From positions 620,001 through 684,000 of the forward strand of contig JAHYIO010000039.1 of assembly GCA_020543525.1 (NCBI GenBank): a stretch of DNA of 64,000 nucleotides, given 5' to 3'. The position numbers and the translations under genes are program-made. Under the pieces are notes generated by a model. It saw only the letters and a program-made list of their open reading frames with translations. It was not told where the DNA came from and ran no database searches. Source of the stretch: Coriolopsis trogii. Its lineage: Eukaryota > Basidiomycota > Agaricomycetes > Polyporales > Polyporaceae. Positions within the stretch are counted from its first letter, which is position 1; each line of letters begins with the position of its first letter. This document shows, in pieces, positions 35,443 to 50,055 of the stretch.

Positions 35443-38160
35443 CTACGCTCGCCGAGCCCTTCTCACTAACAGCGGCAGCTGGCTCCCCGCCTCAGGAGCG
35501 CTCCGCAGAATCGGCCGCTGCACTATCGAAGACTTCTTCTGCACGTCCTCACTCGGGACGGCGAGCTCGAACTCGAACGCGCGCACGAGCGTGAAGACAA
35601 GGGCCTTCATCCTACATGCGCCCCTGATGAGCGAAAGCGAAACTCAAAACACATTGGACGGTACGCACTCGATGAGCGAAAACCGGTATCCGATACACGC
35701 GCGCGGGCCGCCGAGGAAGGTGAGCATGTGGCCCCATACACCAGGGATGCTAGACACGGCCTCTGGGGGACTCTCCCAGCGTTCGGGTCTATCATGGGGT
35801 CCGCAGATCAGCATACCAAACGCCCGCATGCTATGCGCGAGAAGCGAGATACGCACCTGAATTCGAACGCGTCCTCTCCCCAGAGCTTCTTGGACCGGTT
35901 CAACGCAAGGATAGGGATAAATATCGGCGTGCCCTTCGAGATCCTACAACAAAGCCATCAGCCTCTCTCCCATCAACAGGAGAGCGAGGGGATAGAATTC
36001 GTACTTGATAGAGTCCTGCACTTCCCCGTTGCGATCAACGAACGGCTCCGCGACCGGGATCATATCGTCCTTCGTCGCCACTCGGATGCTCGTCGGCACG
36101 GGCGCGTGCACCCTCAGGGTCTCGCGCACGACCATGTCGAGGTACGGCAAGCTCGAGAGCTCGTCCATCGTCGGAGTGTCTGTCTCGAGTGTGTAGAGCT
36201 CTGCGCGTAGCTTCTCCTGCACCGCGGGCGCCTGCGTGAGTGCATACAGACACCAGGTCGTCGCCGTGCTCGTCGTCTCGTGTCCAGCGACGAGGAACCT
36301 AGGATGTGTCAAGCAGGTGAGCTTTCACCGTAACTGGAATGAAAGGCGTTGGCGGGCCTCCTGATTACGAGAATACGTACGTAGGAACCTCTGCAGGACA
36401 GGAGATCCGTGTCAGCAGTGCTCTGTGGCCAGAATAAAACAAAAGATAGCAAGTACGCACGGGCGAGCACGTCCTCGTCCGACAGCCGCTGGCTATCCGG
36501 TATGTCGGTCGCCATGTTCGCCTTCAGCAGGAGGGTGAGCAAGTCGCGCGCCCGCAGGTCGCTCCTGCCGTCCTTCTCCTTGCTTTCAGCACCCTCTCGC
36601 ATGATCGCTGCCTTCTTCTCCGCGATGAGTTGCAAGCCGATGCGGCGCATGACGTTCTGTGCAAAATCGACGCGGCGCGACTCCTTGTCCGGCTGGCGGC
36701 GAGTTTTCGAACCATTGATTGTGAGCATGGGACCGGGAAAAGAAGAAGGAGACGGAGGAAGATACTGACAATGTAGTTGAGGATGGGGAAGAGGTTCTTT
36801 AGGATCGCGAGCACCGTGATGCGCTGGTTGGGATTGAAGATCTCGTTGAACGCACTGACGAGTTCGTTCTGCTCGCCCTGTGGGTTGAGAGCGTTGAACC
36901 GGTAATTGAACCCTGCGATTTACGAATCAGACGGTGTGCGTGCCAGTTGTAAGGCAAGAGTGTCAATGCTTACCCGCGAGACCAATGACATCCAACGTCA
37001 TCTTGCTAAGCCCTTTGAGCACATTTATGCGAGCAGGCGCATCACTGTTGCCTATTTCCGAGTCCCAGAGGTCCCGCAGCTAACCGAGATCGAGATGTTG
37101 ATATCGCGCCCAACAGATTCGGCAGAAGCTCATACCTCGATGGCCTTGTCCACGAAGATGCCGGTGAGTTCGCGGATTTGGGAAGGCCCAAAGGCGGGGT
37201 TCTAGGGCAAACAGTGATCAATCGACGCGCCACTCCTTCCGGGTGGGTTCAGGACGGCAACACGTACCATGACTCTCCTCTGGGTGAATCATCACGCTGT
37301 GAGAAGAAGAATCTCAGGCTTGACCGAATACGCACCTGTGCCCTGTGCTGTTCGCCTTTGATGCAGAAGGGTAGTAGCATGTGAGCTTTTATCCAGTCAG
37401 GGGCGGACTGAACTAGTGCACGCACCCTCAGTAAATAAAACACCTGCGTGAAAGAGATGGCATTCAGCTTGGTCCCTCAATCCATAACAGAACTCCGGTC
37501 GATGTGCGGGGTCAAGCTCAGGCTGAAACAAAGCTCGCGCCCGGTCGTGCCCCAAGGCTTAGACTGGACTCGAGTTGGTCAAGCCTGAGCCTAGAGGTAG
37601 AAGACGAACAGAATTCAAAGAGCGTTCCATGATACCAAGGGCCGCTATGATAGGATGGCTGCCACATACGTGCGAGTCCGCAGCCTGAATCTGCGCATCA
37701 TCGAGCGTGGAGACCGATGAATATAACCTACCCTCCCCGAGGATCCTCGCAAGGTTCCTACGTGCTGCCGGAGGTTTCTGATAATCGGTCGAGTGCGTTA
37801 GGATATGGTTCAGGGCGCGCGTGTCCAGAGTCCACAGACGGTCCAACTGTACAGACCAAACCGCAGCCGTCAGGCGGATAAACAAGTAAACAGTAGACAA
37901 GAGAGTGGACGGACGCTGAAGAAGCCCCTGTACATGAGCGTGTGGGTATTGTATTCCTGTGCCCAACGCTCCTGCGGGACGGAATTGTCCTCTTCCTGTA
38001 TAGTCTTTAGGTTGCCATAGAGCCAGCTGGGATTAGGGGGACCAGGAAGGCTGTTCAGGGGGCTCTTGACGAAGCGTAAAATGTAGGGGTAGAGCTTCCA
38101 TAGCGAGACCGCGACGATGGCTAGGAGGACGGAGCCAAGGATTCTCAAGAAAGATAACAT
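35443..38160 (-). CDS. Cytochrome P450, subfamily A copy 3
   Basis: ATG 38160 to TAG 35443-35445, about 14 exons. It has the same small exons as P450 A1/A2 (GVLFTEG, GEQHRAQ, RRVM and the 10-base exon). Motifs: membrane helix [15 protein letters not shown], hinge [50 protein letters not shown], and the C-terminal tail LVRRARRA identical to that of copy 2. The second intron is about 280 bases instead of about 60, and the extra sequence includes a small inverted repeat (37516-37524 with 37582-37590). No lesion seen. Clearly a tandem duplicate of P450 A2, promoter included. Substrate unknown. Confidence 0.91.
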
Positions 38161-39610
38161 GCTGCCTGCCGTGTGGTAGAGAGCGAAGAGGCTACGAGGA
38201 GGTTATCTCCCTGTATGTCGCGGCGTCGCAGAGTCTGGTCTTGTGAGAATGGACAAGGGTGTGAGTACCGAATCTGAACGACAATGCACGGGTAGATATA
38301 GCCCACCTCTGCTGCGCCTGTCAGACCCCTGTCAGTATTATTATATGGTATAAGCGAGAGAACGTACGCGCGGCGTTGTTTGCCGGTTCCTGTTCGACTG
38401 GTTTCCCACGATTACGCACCTCCTCCGGCTGCTATGTTATGTAATTTCCGTACCCGGCATTTCCCTCATCTCCAATCATCCTACGCTGGAATTGCTTCCT
38501 GTTCTCCTTGGCATGCCTGTGTGGCAACACTCTCGATCGAAGGCTCTGGATCGGTCTGAGGATCTCCACAATTTCAATCTAGGCTGCATGACGACTCAGT
38601 GTAGTATAACTCACGGTGTGTGCCAACTTAATGCTCTTGCTACTCAGTACAGTCGCGACATACATAGCCATGGCATCCCGATGTCGATCCTGATCGAGCC
38701 TGATTCTTGAGGAGCGAGTTACACGCAATTACAAGTTGGACACCTGAACAGACTTCCGTAGTTAGTTCAATGCAGAGTGTTGGCACTGCCTACGCCTGAT
38801 ACTGTGGACTTCAGGCGTCCCTGGACTTCTTGCGGCATGGCTGTGTAGTATGCGTAAGCCGTGCCGAGCACTCTGACTTTGACTTTGAACTATGTACGCC
38901 GGTGCTCGGAGCAATTCAGCGGCCATTACTGTACATCAGATCGCGATTAGGATGTAGATATCTTTCGGATAGCCCGATACCGGGGTCTTACTACTAATCA
39001 GCAAAGTAGGACCTGATCCACCGTCAGACTGACGAGATTCGAAGTCGAAGGCGATGGGCTTGGTGGGAGGTGAAGAAGAAATGGGAAAGAGCGACGAATT
39101 CACCTAGGGCCGTCCTCATCGCTGACGATGTTCGGGATGTGATTAGTCTAGGTATATCCGTCGAGCGCGAAGTACTGCATCATCGCCAAAACAATGGCGG
39201 AAGTGAACGCCTCGTCCCAGAGACCGGAAGATCATGAGGGATGGGAGTAACCTGGCGCAGTGTATTTAGACACCCGGACCGGATGCTTGTATGTTGTCGG
39301 TGAACATGAACAACTCGATTGAAACAATCTCTGGCGCCGAAATGGATCCTATTACCTCAGGATAAGTCCATACCTATGATAGTGGGTCACCCACGCCCTG
39401 CAGTCAAGGCGAAGAGCAATGCGCTCCTCAGAAGGCTTGGGAGCGTCACTTGGGTGAATCAGGGGAAACTGTGGCCGTGGCGTCCCCGCCGGTAACAGCT
39501 GGACGCCAATACTGTATGGACATTCTTGGTTTCCTGTTGCTGTGCAGATATTGTTCTCTGTATGTGTTTCCTCTGGACTACCATCTCGTTATGTGCGCAG
39601 GGGCACCATC
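38161..39610. other. Intergenic region, no gene seen
   Basis: About 1.45 kb. The first part includes the duplicated P450 upstream block (38359-38426) and a TATA-like TATATC on the minus strand near 38295. No gene is recognised in the remainder. Confidence 0.45.
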
Positions 39611-41559
39611 CTACTGAACCAATGGTGTCTTCGCCATCAGCGCGAGTAACTCCCACCCAATGTTCGCAGCGGCAATCTGCGTGATCTCGTCTATGTGCTA
39701 TGCTCAACCGCGGAAGCCATGTTCTTCACAAGTCGTGTCTGCGTACCTTGGGAGTCGTAATCCGGCGCGACCTCGACGATGTCGGCACCGACGACCTTGA
39801 GGCCCGAGAGTCCCTCGAGGATCTTCTTGATCTCCTGCAAACATATACGATACAGTCAGAATACAGTTTCCGCTATAGGGAACATATAATGCTCACCCGA
39901 GTTGTAAAGCCACCGATTTCAGGTCTGCGTATCAAAGACAAACATACTGGTCAGCACCAACAAGTTCCACGCGACTTGAACACCGCTCTCTCGCTTACGT
40001 TCCAGTCCTGGAAACGTATCCTCTCGTCAGCTCAGCTCACGAACAAGGTCATCTAGATCGCCGCGACGTACGCAGGAGCCATGCCCGGGTCGATCACGTC
40101 AATGTCGAGCGTGATGTACACCGGGTTCGAGCCGACCGTCTTCCGGATCTTGTCGACGATGCCCTGCCAGCCGACCTCGTCGACGTCCTGCGCGTGCGAG
40201 ATGACGAACCCGGACTCGTAGTCGTCCTCGTACTTCTGCCAGCTGTCGATGGGGCTCCGGATGCCGACGTGCTGCATCCCGGCGCGGGATGAACGTCAGT
40301 CGATCACGAACGGATTTTGAGAGGTGACGCAGAAGAATGCAGGCGGTCTGAGCGCACACGGGAACATCACTCACGATGTTGCGGTTGTCTGGGGCGAGGA
40401 GGCCTTCCTCGTGCGCCCACCAGAAGTAGCTCCCATGCCCAACGGGCTGCGGCTCCCCAGGGAGCCATGGGCTGTCCTAGTCAGCGTCACAGGTAGTCAG
40501 CAAGGATATATGCGGAGAACGATTGCGAAGAGCGCACGGCCATCTTTCTTGGTCTTGAAGTGTCTGTCAGGATCGTCAGCGCCGCACAGAGGCACAGAGG
40601 CATGTAAGAGATACGCACCGAGGTGGCTGTCAAAGTGGATGACGCTGTGTACCCGAGTCTTTCAGTATAACATACAACGAGGACCATGCTATGCTCAAAG
40701 CCTGACCTCACGGGACCGTAGATCGCCGCGACGCCCCGGAGCAGAGGGAGAGTGATGGTGTGATCGCCACCCTGTCGGAGCATGTCATTGTCGGCACTGG
40801 CTCTCAGCTCGGGAGCGGAGAGAGACCTACGAGCGTAAACACGCGAGGGTGGAACTTGCCGTCCTTGGCGATACTCTTGCCCTGAGGGGTGCGCTTCGCG
40901 GTCGACGAGAGCAGCGCAGCATTGGCAAGCTCAAGCTGCCTCAAAGCGACCTTGTTGTCGTTGAAGACCATAGCTGTCCTATGTTCAGCATCCCTGAGCA
41001 GACGGAACGAAGCAGGACTGAAACACTCACGGACGTCGCCGCAGTCCACGGTATCAAGGTGGTCGCTCACCCGGATTTTGGCCGGGACGTTGATCCCGTC
41101 GATTCGGATCCGGCGCGACCCCTGTCGGATCCCATTGGGCCCGAAACGCGCTCTAGCACGCACATTCCGCCGCCGCCGCCACCGCACCAACTCTCAGCTC
41201 CATGCCCGCAAAGAAGCATCCCAAAGATGCGCATGCGAAGGTACTCACCCAGGCCTGAAGCTCGTCGCTGTATCAAACGGCGCCCCTAGAACCGCGACAT
41301 CGTATCCCGTCTCCGCATCCGCCCCAAAGCAGCGCACAGGCGGCGTGTGCGCAAACGTCGGGAGCCCGTTGAACGCCGTGCGCGACCAAGCCGCGTTCGA
41401 CATGTCGTGCCCATACGCGGCGAAGATCTCGGTGAAGTTGAGCGTGCCGTACGTCTCCGTGTTCACGATCCCGACCGGGTACTCGGTGTAGCCCAGAGCT
41501 TGTGCGGCTTGGCCGACGGTGACGATCGCAGCAACGGCGAGACGAGGAGAGAAGCCCAT
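39611..41559 (-). CDS. Secreted ureohydrolase, agmatinase/arginase family
   Basis: ATG 41559 to TAG 39611-39613 in about a dozen exons. The N-terminus is a signal peptide (about MGFSPRLAVAAIVTVGQAAQALG). The two-manganese site is complete: GGDHT, HFDSHLD and LDIDVIDPG. Other family blocks: GAPFDTATSFRPG, GARFGPNGIRQGSRR, HGSYFWWAHEEG, GIRSP, TGTPEIGGFTTR and VVGADIVEVAPDYD. The family hydrolyses guanidino compounds such as agmatine to an amine and urea. In most organisms it is intracellular; fungi also have a signal-peptide branch. Two junctions need care: the ATGTPE block requires a 9-base exon at 39999-40007, and the stretch after SHLD (TSRPRKMA) depends on one intron choice. TATAAA at 41651-41656 (minus) is 92 bases upstream. 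The natural substrate is not certain. Confidence 0.88.
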
Positions 41560-42085
41560 TTTTGCTATGGGGAGTGTTGAGAATGCAAGGAGTAGGGGGA
41601 ACGGTCGAATGCCTCAACAGCTTATTTACAGCGATCGGGGCGCATGCTGCTTTATATTGCATCTGGCGGGCCGAGGGAACAGGGCGAGAGATAACAGACA
41701 TAGCTTACTATCTCACAGCACAGCCACCATAACGGGTTGAGATCTCTGATAAGGTGAGTATTTCAGGGCTGCGCGGACTGTCATATGAGCGATAACGAGC
41801 TCACCATTGCCAGTAAGTACCAAGGCGAGGATCGGATAAGTCAGCTTCAACGATCATGCAGCACCAGAGTGGCGATACGGATGATTGAGCAGTGGCAAGC
41901 CGAGTGCATGTTCTGTCAGCACATCAATATCGACGGGCTATTTGGACGTGGACCTTGGCTTGAGGGACGCCACCCGATAAGCTCAAGTGCAAGGTATTGA
42001 GTCGGCTTACATGTGCAAAGGCACTGGCATACTACGCGCGACTAGTACTCACTCATACAGCACACAACTATTCTAGCGTTCGCTT
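41560..42085. other. Intergenic region
   Basis: About 0.5 kb between the ureohydrolase start and the 3' end of GDP-fucose synthase. Apart from the TATA box at 41651 nothing was recognised. Confidence 0.4.
41651..41656 (-). promoter_or_regulatory. TATA box of the ureohydrolase gene
   Basis: TATAAA on the minus strand, 92 bases upstream of ATG 41559. It is an exact consensus in the expected place. Confidence 0.5.
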
Positions 42086-43558
<1,473 letters not shown>

Positions 43559-44277
43559 GATCGAGAACGATAGGCGAATTGCAGTCGTTATCGATGAGAG
43601 GAGAGCGGAGAGACAATTGTGGTCCAGGACAGAACAGGTATAAAGAGCGATCTGTACTTATGGTTTATGGGCGCCTGTGTTCTGGCCGACGCTCGCGCGC
43701 GCCGCCTCTTGCCCACCTTCGACATGCACCCAGCATGCACCCTCACCGTCTTCCCCGCCCCATGACCGCCATCTAGACATCGTCCCCATCAGGTTTGGTG
43801 GCATTTGTTTCGACTGCCTGGAGAAACTCAGCAGTCCATTCGCCATAATACCACGTTCCGTCAAGCCAACCTGAGATCAGGACGGCTTCCGTTGCCAAAT
43901 GTGAACATTCTAACTACGTGAATGTGGCAGGCCATGCGCCGAACGCACCAAGTGCACAGCGTTATCGTAGCCATCGTAGCGAATCTATGGCATCTCCTCA
44001 TTGTGCGTATTAGTGTGCCACCCGGAAAGAACCGAAACTACTCGTCTCATAAAGGCCACATGTGGGGAGTAGGCGGTATTGGAGGGACGCTACAGGGCAC
44101 GAAGCTCCCTCTAACTTGCAACACTCTCACGTTCTACTAGTGAGTGGTCCACGTAACCCGTTACTTAAACAGTCAAGATGGAACGAAAGTGAGTAAGGCC
44201 ATCCCTTGCAAGCACCTGCCATTGTTGATTGTGGTGCCTCGACTCGTGTTTAACTTCCGACTGGACAAAGGGAAGCT
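43559..44277. other. Intergenic region
   Basis: About 0.7 kb upstream of GDP-fucose synthase; presumably its promoter. No clear TATA box or gene was recognised. Confidence 0.4.
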
Positions 44278-44985
44278 GTGGCGCCCTCGTTCCCCAAGGA
44301 TAGCATACATTCACCAGCGGACGAACGCGAGGCAACGCAATTCAGGCATGGTCCCGCGGAACCTGCAGCGTCGGCAAGAACAGCCAACCTCGATTACCCG
44401 CAGTATTACGACTGGCTTCAAGCAAGAAGGAATTTCCGTGAAGCCGCGCGACGTCTACTCGTGAGGACCAGTTCTTTTGTTAGTATTTGACTCAGGAACT
44501 GAGGGTGGGGTTCGATAGCTCGTCCGACACAACCCTTCCCTCTCTCCTTGTCAGCGAAGCCAATTGACGTGTGTTTTGCATCGGAAGCACCTTGAAGCTG
44601 GTCTTCTCTTTCAACTTGCAGCTCTTCGGCTCAACGAGGAGGTGCCTGACGCGGTAGGCACTTTGTTATCTCTCTTCTCTAAATTGAACTAATATGTCTG
44701 CATTTGTCGGGTCGATAGTCGGCTCTCCTAAGCTCGGGGCTTCCAGAACTGCACGACGCGACGACTTGCGAAGACATCGAGATGCTCGGATGCGCCGCGG
44801 CGATGAACGCGGAGCTGCTCAAGCTCAACAGCGACATCGTTGACATGATGCGTACTTGCTTACAGGACGAGCAGACAATACTCGTCGAGCGATATAGGGC
44901 CTTGGGAGGAATGGAAGGTACTCCTGTGCTGGTAGAGGCATGTGGTCATGGATGTCTCCCTACAGAGACACGGGCCGAACAATAG
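44278..44985 (+). CDS. Possible multi-exon gene or gene fragment of unknown function
   Basis: Three consecutive segments read as coding and join in phase 0. The first ends YYDWLQARRNFREAARRLL at a GTGAGG donor (44462). The second, after TTGTCAG, reads RSQLTCVLHRKHLEAGLLFQLAALRLNEEVPDA and ends at GTAGGC. The third, after GATAG, reads SALLSSGLPELHDATTCEDIEML and further. The helical, alanine- and leucine-rich pattern resembles an alpha-solenoid protein such as a nucleoporin C-terminus, but I cannot name the family. No ATG or upstream exon is evident, so it may be the remnant of a larger gene. The 3' end is also uncertain. Confidence 0.35.
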
Positions 44986-45444
44986 ATAGGACTGGTGGTA
45001 CCGAAGAGGTACACGCGCACACAACAAGACCGACCAGGGTGAGAGCCTTCGTTACTAGCTTCGGCGGAACTAGTATTTAGCTGACGACTTGTCAGTAACC
45101 GTAGATTTCCCCCGTCTTGGAACGGAATAGGGCGTGCTCGAGGCATCGTTGTTCATCGCCGCGAGGCATGTCGTCAATTACCTGCGCCTCAGCCTGAGCA
45201 ACACGTATGGGTCTGTCGTGCTTGCGTAGATTAGGGGGACAAGATGTCAAGCACTCAAGCGCGTCCAGGTCGCGCTGGGGCGTTAATGTTAGTTTCAAAG
45301 ACAATACTGGTGCCCCGTGCCCTATGATCAATCATTGGTATCGCGCGCGACCCTTACGAGGCGCGTCGCCTGCGACCAACAAGCTTGAGCAAGTCGCGAT
45401 GGTGCAGTTGAGTAATAAGTACCAGTACTGCGCGGCGCATATAC

Positions 45445-45984
45445 GCCGCCATTAGTGTATGGGGCAGAATTGTTTTGGTCCATTCTGCCGGCAGATATGG
45501 CAGAATGGCAAATGCCGGGCCCGGCAGAATGTGGCAGAAAGGTAAGCGCCTACGAGACGAACAGCGACAGACGGAGTTATTTGCCCTTGTTATTTGGTAT
45601 AATTCGTTGGTCTTTTGATCTTGCCAGTTATTTTAGTTATATCTCTCGTTGTTTGGCTCAATTGCGACCCCAAAATCACACAGGTGATGTGTGAGTGGTG
45701 AGTGAGTCTGGGTGAGTCCGAGCGACAGCCATCCTTATACCAGTTCGAGCGAGAACTGGCAGGGATAATGAATCTAAAGAGCTCGACAATCAAAACTGAT
45801 AAGATTCTTGGGTCCTAATTGGCGTAATTAGTCCAACCCCCGAGCCTGCACCTTCCATATATGTGCAAGGCGCTTAGCTATCTGCCACTATCCGCCAGGA
45901 CTGCTCTCCGGCAAAATGGCAAATGCCGCTTGGCAAATGCCAGTGGCAGATTGGCAGCATTCTGCCTCGCACACTAGCCGCCAT
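45445..45984. mobile_element. Non-autonomous hAT element (524 bp) with 8-bp target duplication
   Basis: The element is 45453-45976. Its ends are TAGTGTATGGGGCAGAAT and, inverted, TAGTGTGCGAGGCAGAAT (imperfect terminal repeats). The direct repeat GCCGCCAT flanks it exactly (45445-45452 and 45977-45984). The subterminal regions carry repeated GGCAGAAT and GGCAAATGCC motifs in both orientations. The centre is AT-richer and has no transposase frame. The TAGTG end plus the 8-base duplication place it in the hAT superfamily. It is inserted about 150 bases upstream of the ATG of the first GMD gene, probably within its promoter. Confidence 0.88.
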
Positions 45985-46132
45985 AAGTGCCATCGCGCGC
46001 TAGACGCCCATCATGGCGCCTGCGGATTGAACAAAACGCGGAGAACGCGTTTGGATCAGCAGCACTTCCTCCGCATCCGTCTTCCCTCCTCCCATCCACT
46101 CCCTGTCCCCCACGCGCCGCCGACGACCAGCA

Positions 46133-47880
46133 ATGACCGACATCGCTGAAGTTTCCGCTCCGTTCAATGCCAAGCTCACGCCGGCGCAGATGGAGGAGTA
46201 CCGCAAGCGCAAGGTCGCGCTGATCTCTGGTGCGCATCCCTTTTGTACCTTCGCGGAGTGAAATGGCCTGAGATGACGACGGCATGGACAGGTATCACTG
46301 GTCAGGATGGGTCGTACCTGTGAGTAGCTATAGCTTCAGTCTGTATTTGGGTCGGTGGAAAGAGCATCGTGTATGCATCGGGCTCAATAGCTCGTGTGAG
46401 CTGCACGCACATATGCGCTATCTACCTAATGCTCTTGCAGCGGGGGCACACTACGCGCTTGATGCCGTCTCCATGGACTGCGGGTGAGGTGTTCGGGGCG
46501 AGTTTTCGTGCGCTCCCGGACCATCCTAGACTGTGTCCGGCGGGAGTATGCTAGGTGGAATACGTTGTCTATTTTCATCACCGCTACCTTCAGGTTCAAT
46601 ACTGTACGTTACTGACCTGACTACTCCATCAGTGCTGAACTTCTCCTCGAGAAGGGTTACGACGTGCACGGCATCATCCGCCGTTCGTCCAGCTTCAACA
46701 CCTCCCGCCTGCAAGACCTCTACGTTGACTTGCATGAGCGTGAGTCCGTTACGCCGATCAACAGGCACGATCCGTATAGACCGAGCTTTCTTATTCATCC
46801 AGGTCCGACGAAGTTCAAGCTTCACTACGGTGACCTCACCGACTCTACCAACCTTGTGTACATCATGTCCTCCGTGCGCCCCACCGAGGTCTACAACCTC
46901 GGCGCTCAGTCGCACGTCAAGGTCTCCTTCGAGATGGCCGAGTACACGGGCGACGTCGACGGACTCGGCACGCTCCGTCTCCTCGATGCGATCCGCACCT
47001 GCGGGTTCGAGAAGGTCGTCCGGTTCTATCAGGCCTCAACCTCGGAGCTCTACGGCAAAGTTGTCGAGACCCCGCAGACGGAGAAGACACCGTTCTACCC
47101 CCGCTCGCCCTACGGTGTCGCGAAGCTGTATGGTTACTGGATGACGATCAACTACCGTGAGGCGTACGGCATGTACGCGTGCAATGGGATCCTATTCAAC
47201 CACGAGAGTCCCCGCCGAGGCCGGACGTTCGTGACGCGCAAGATCACCCGCGCCGTTGCTGACATTCATTTGGGGAAGCAAAAGTGCCTGTACCTTGGGA
47301 ACCTCGACGCGAAGCGTGATTGGGGACACGGTGAGCACATTGTGAACGTGACGTAGCATGGGTGCCAGGCTGATGATCGGGGTGATTGGCAGCGAAGGAC
47401 TATGTTGAGGGCATGTGGCTGATGTTGCAGCAGGACCAGCCGGAGGACTTTGTGCTTGCGACCGGGGAAACGCACCCTGTGCGTGAGTTCGTGGAGAAGT
47501 CGTTTGCCGTACTCGGGTACAACATCAAGTAAGATGACGAGGTCCCCTCTTTCCGTATTCACCGATTCACTTACGCCGTCACTAGGTGGAGGGGCGAGGG
47601 CACTGGTGAGGAAGGCTACGATGAGAAGACTGGCCGGGTGCTGGTCAAGGTTGACGAGCAGTACTTCCGTCCCGCCGAAGTCGAGTGCGTCAGATTGATT
47701 CCGTCCGTCCTCTGGTTATGATGATTAACCTGTGTGCTTGACAGGTTGCTTCATGGTAACCCCGCCAAGGCAGAGAAGGTGCTCGGCTGGAAGCGCAGGG
47801 TCACCTTTGACTCGCTTGTGAAGGAGATGGTCACGGAGGACCTGAAGGCGTCGCAGCACCTCATCGAGAACAAAAACTAG
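46133..47880 (+). CDS. GMD: GDP-mannose 4,6-dehydratase, copy 1
   Basis: Seven exons: 46133-46229, 46292-46319, 46633-46739, 46803-47330, 47393-47528, 47586-47684 and 47745-47880; they total 376 residues, the usual length of the family. NADP-binding motif [10 protein letters not shown]; the second cofactor block [24 protein letters not shown]; the active site ASTSELYG with YGVAK (Tyr and Lys of YxxxK); then [16 protein letters not shown]. It converts GDP-mannose to GDP-4-keto-6-deoxy-mannose, the substrate of the GDP-fucose synthase encoded at 42.1-43.6 kb. It heads a tandem array of three. Intron 2 is unusually long (about 310 bases). A hAT element lies close upstream. Confidence 0.95.
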
Positions 47881-48386
47881 GGTGATCGGCGGGGACTCGC
47901 GACCGAACGGAAGGACTTTGAACTTGTACTGCGGATAGACGCGTTATGACCATGATTCATACATTGTATACAACGATTGGCGTGTGAAGCACAGGGAGAC
48001 CTTCCGTCAACGCAACACTGGAAAGCAAGAAAACATCCGGTCCTGGGACAGGAGAAGCAAGAGAAGTCGGTGGTAAGCAGCTCTTTCACTCCGTAATATT
48101 GGCTGTACATGTACTGACGTTATACATCCCCTAAGGGGCTTAGAAGCCTTTCCACCGTGCGGGAATGAGACTGTCCTCCGTAGATGCTCACAATCAGACA
48201 TTTGTGATACGCCGCGATGCTTACATCCTGCGGAATGCGGAGAGAATGCCTACATTGCGGTCTACGTACTTTCTCACCACCTAACAGTGATCGTAGAAAT
48301 GCAAGAACAGACAGACTCGCCGTGGCGCACTGATCTTTTCCATCTCAAACACTCGCCGTCCTCTACACGCATCGTCAACAACAGCA
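47881..48386. promoter_or_regulatory. Intergenic region / promoter of GMD copy 2
   Basis: Holds a shared 3' flank (ATGATTCAT and GTGTGAAGCACAG, near 47951-47995) and a shared upstream block (from about 48112) that reappear around GMD copy 3. At 48128-48138 the sequence CCCCTAAGGGG contains two divergent AGGGG/CCCCT sites, like yeast stress-response elements, about 250 bases before the ATG. Confidence 0.5.

Positions 48387-50055
<1,669 letters not shown>

Noticed and set aside
40099..40374. Arg/His-rich open frame on the minus strand
   Set aside because: It is an alternative frame of the ureohydrolase exon that encodes GIRSPIDSWQKY to LDIDVIDPG.
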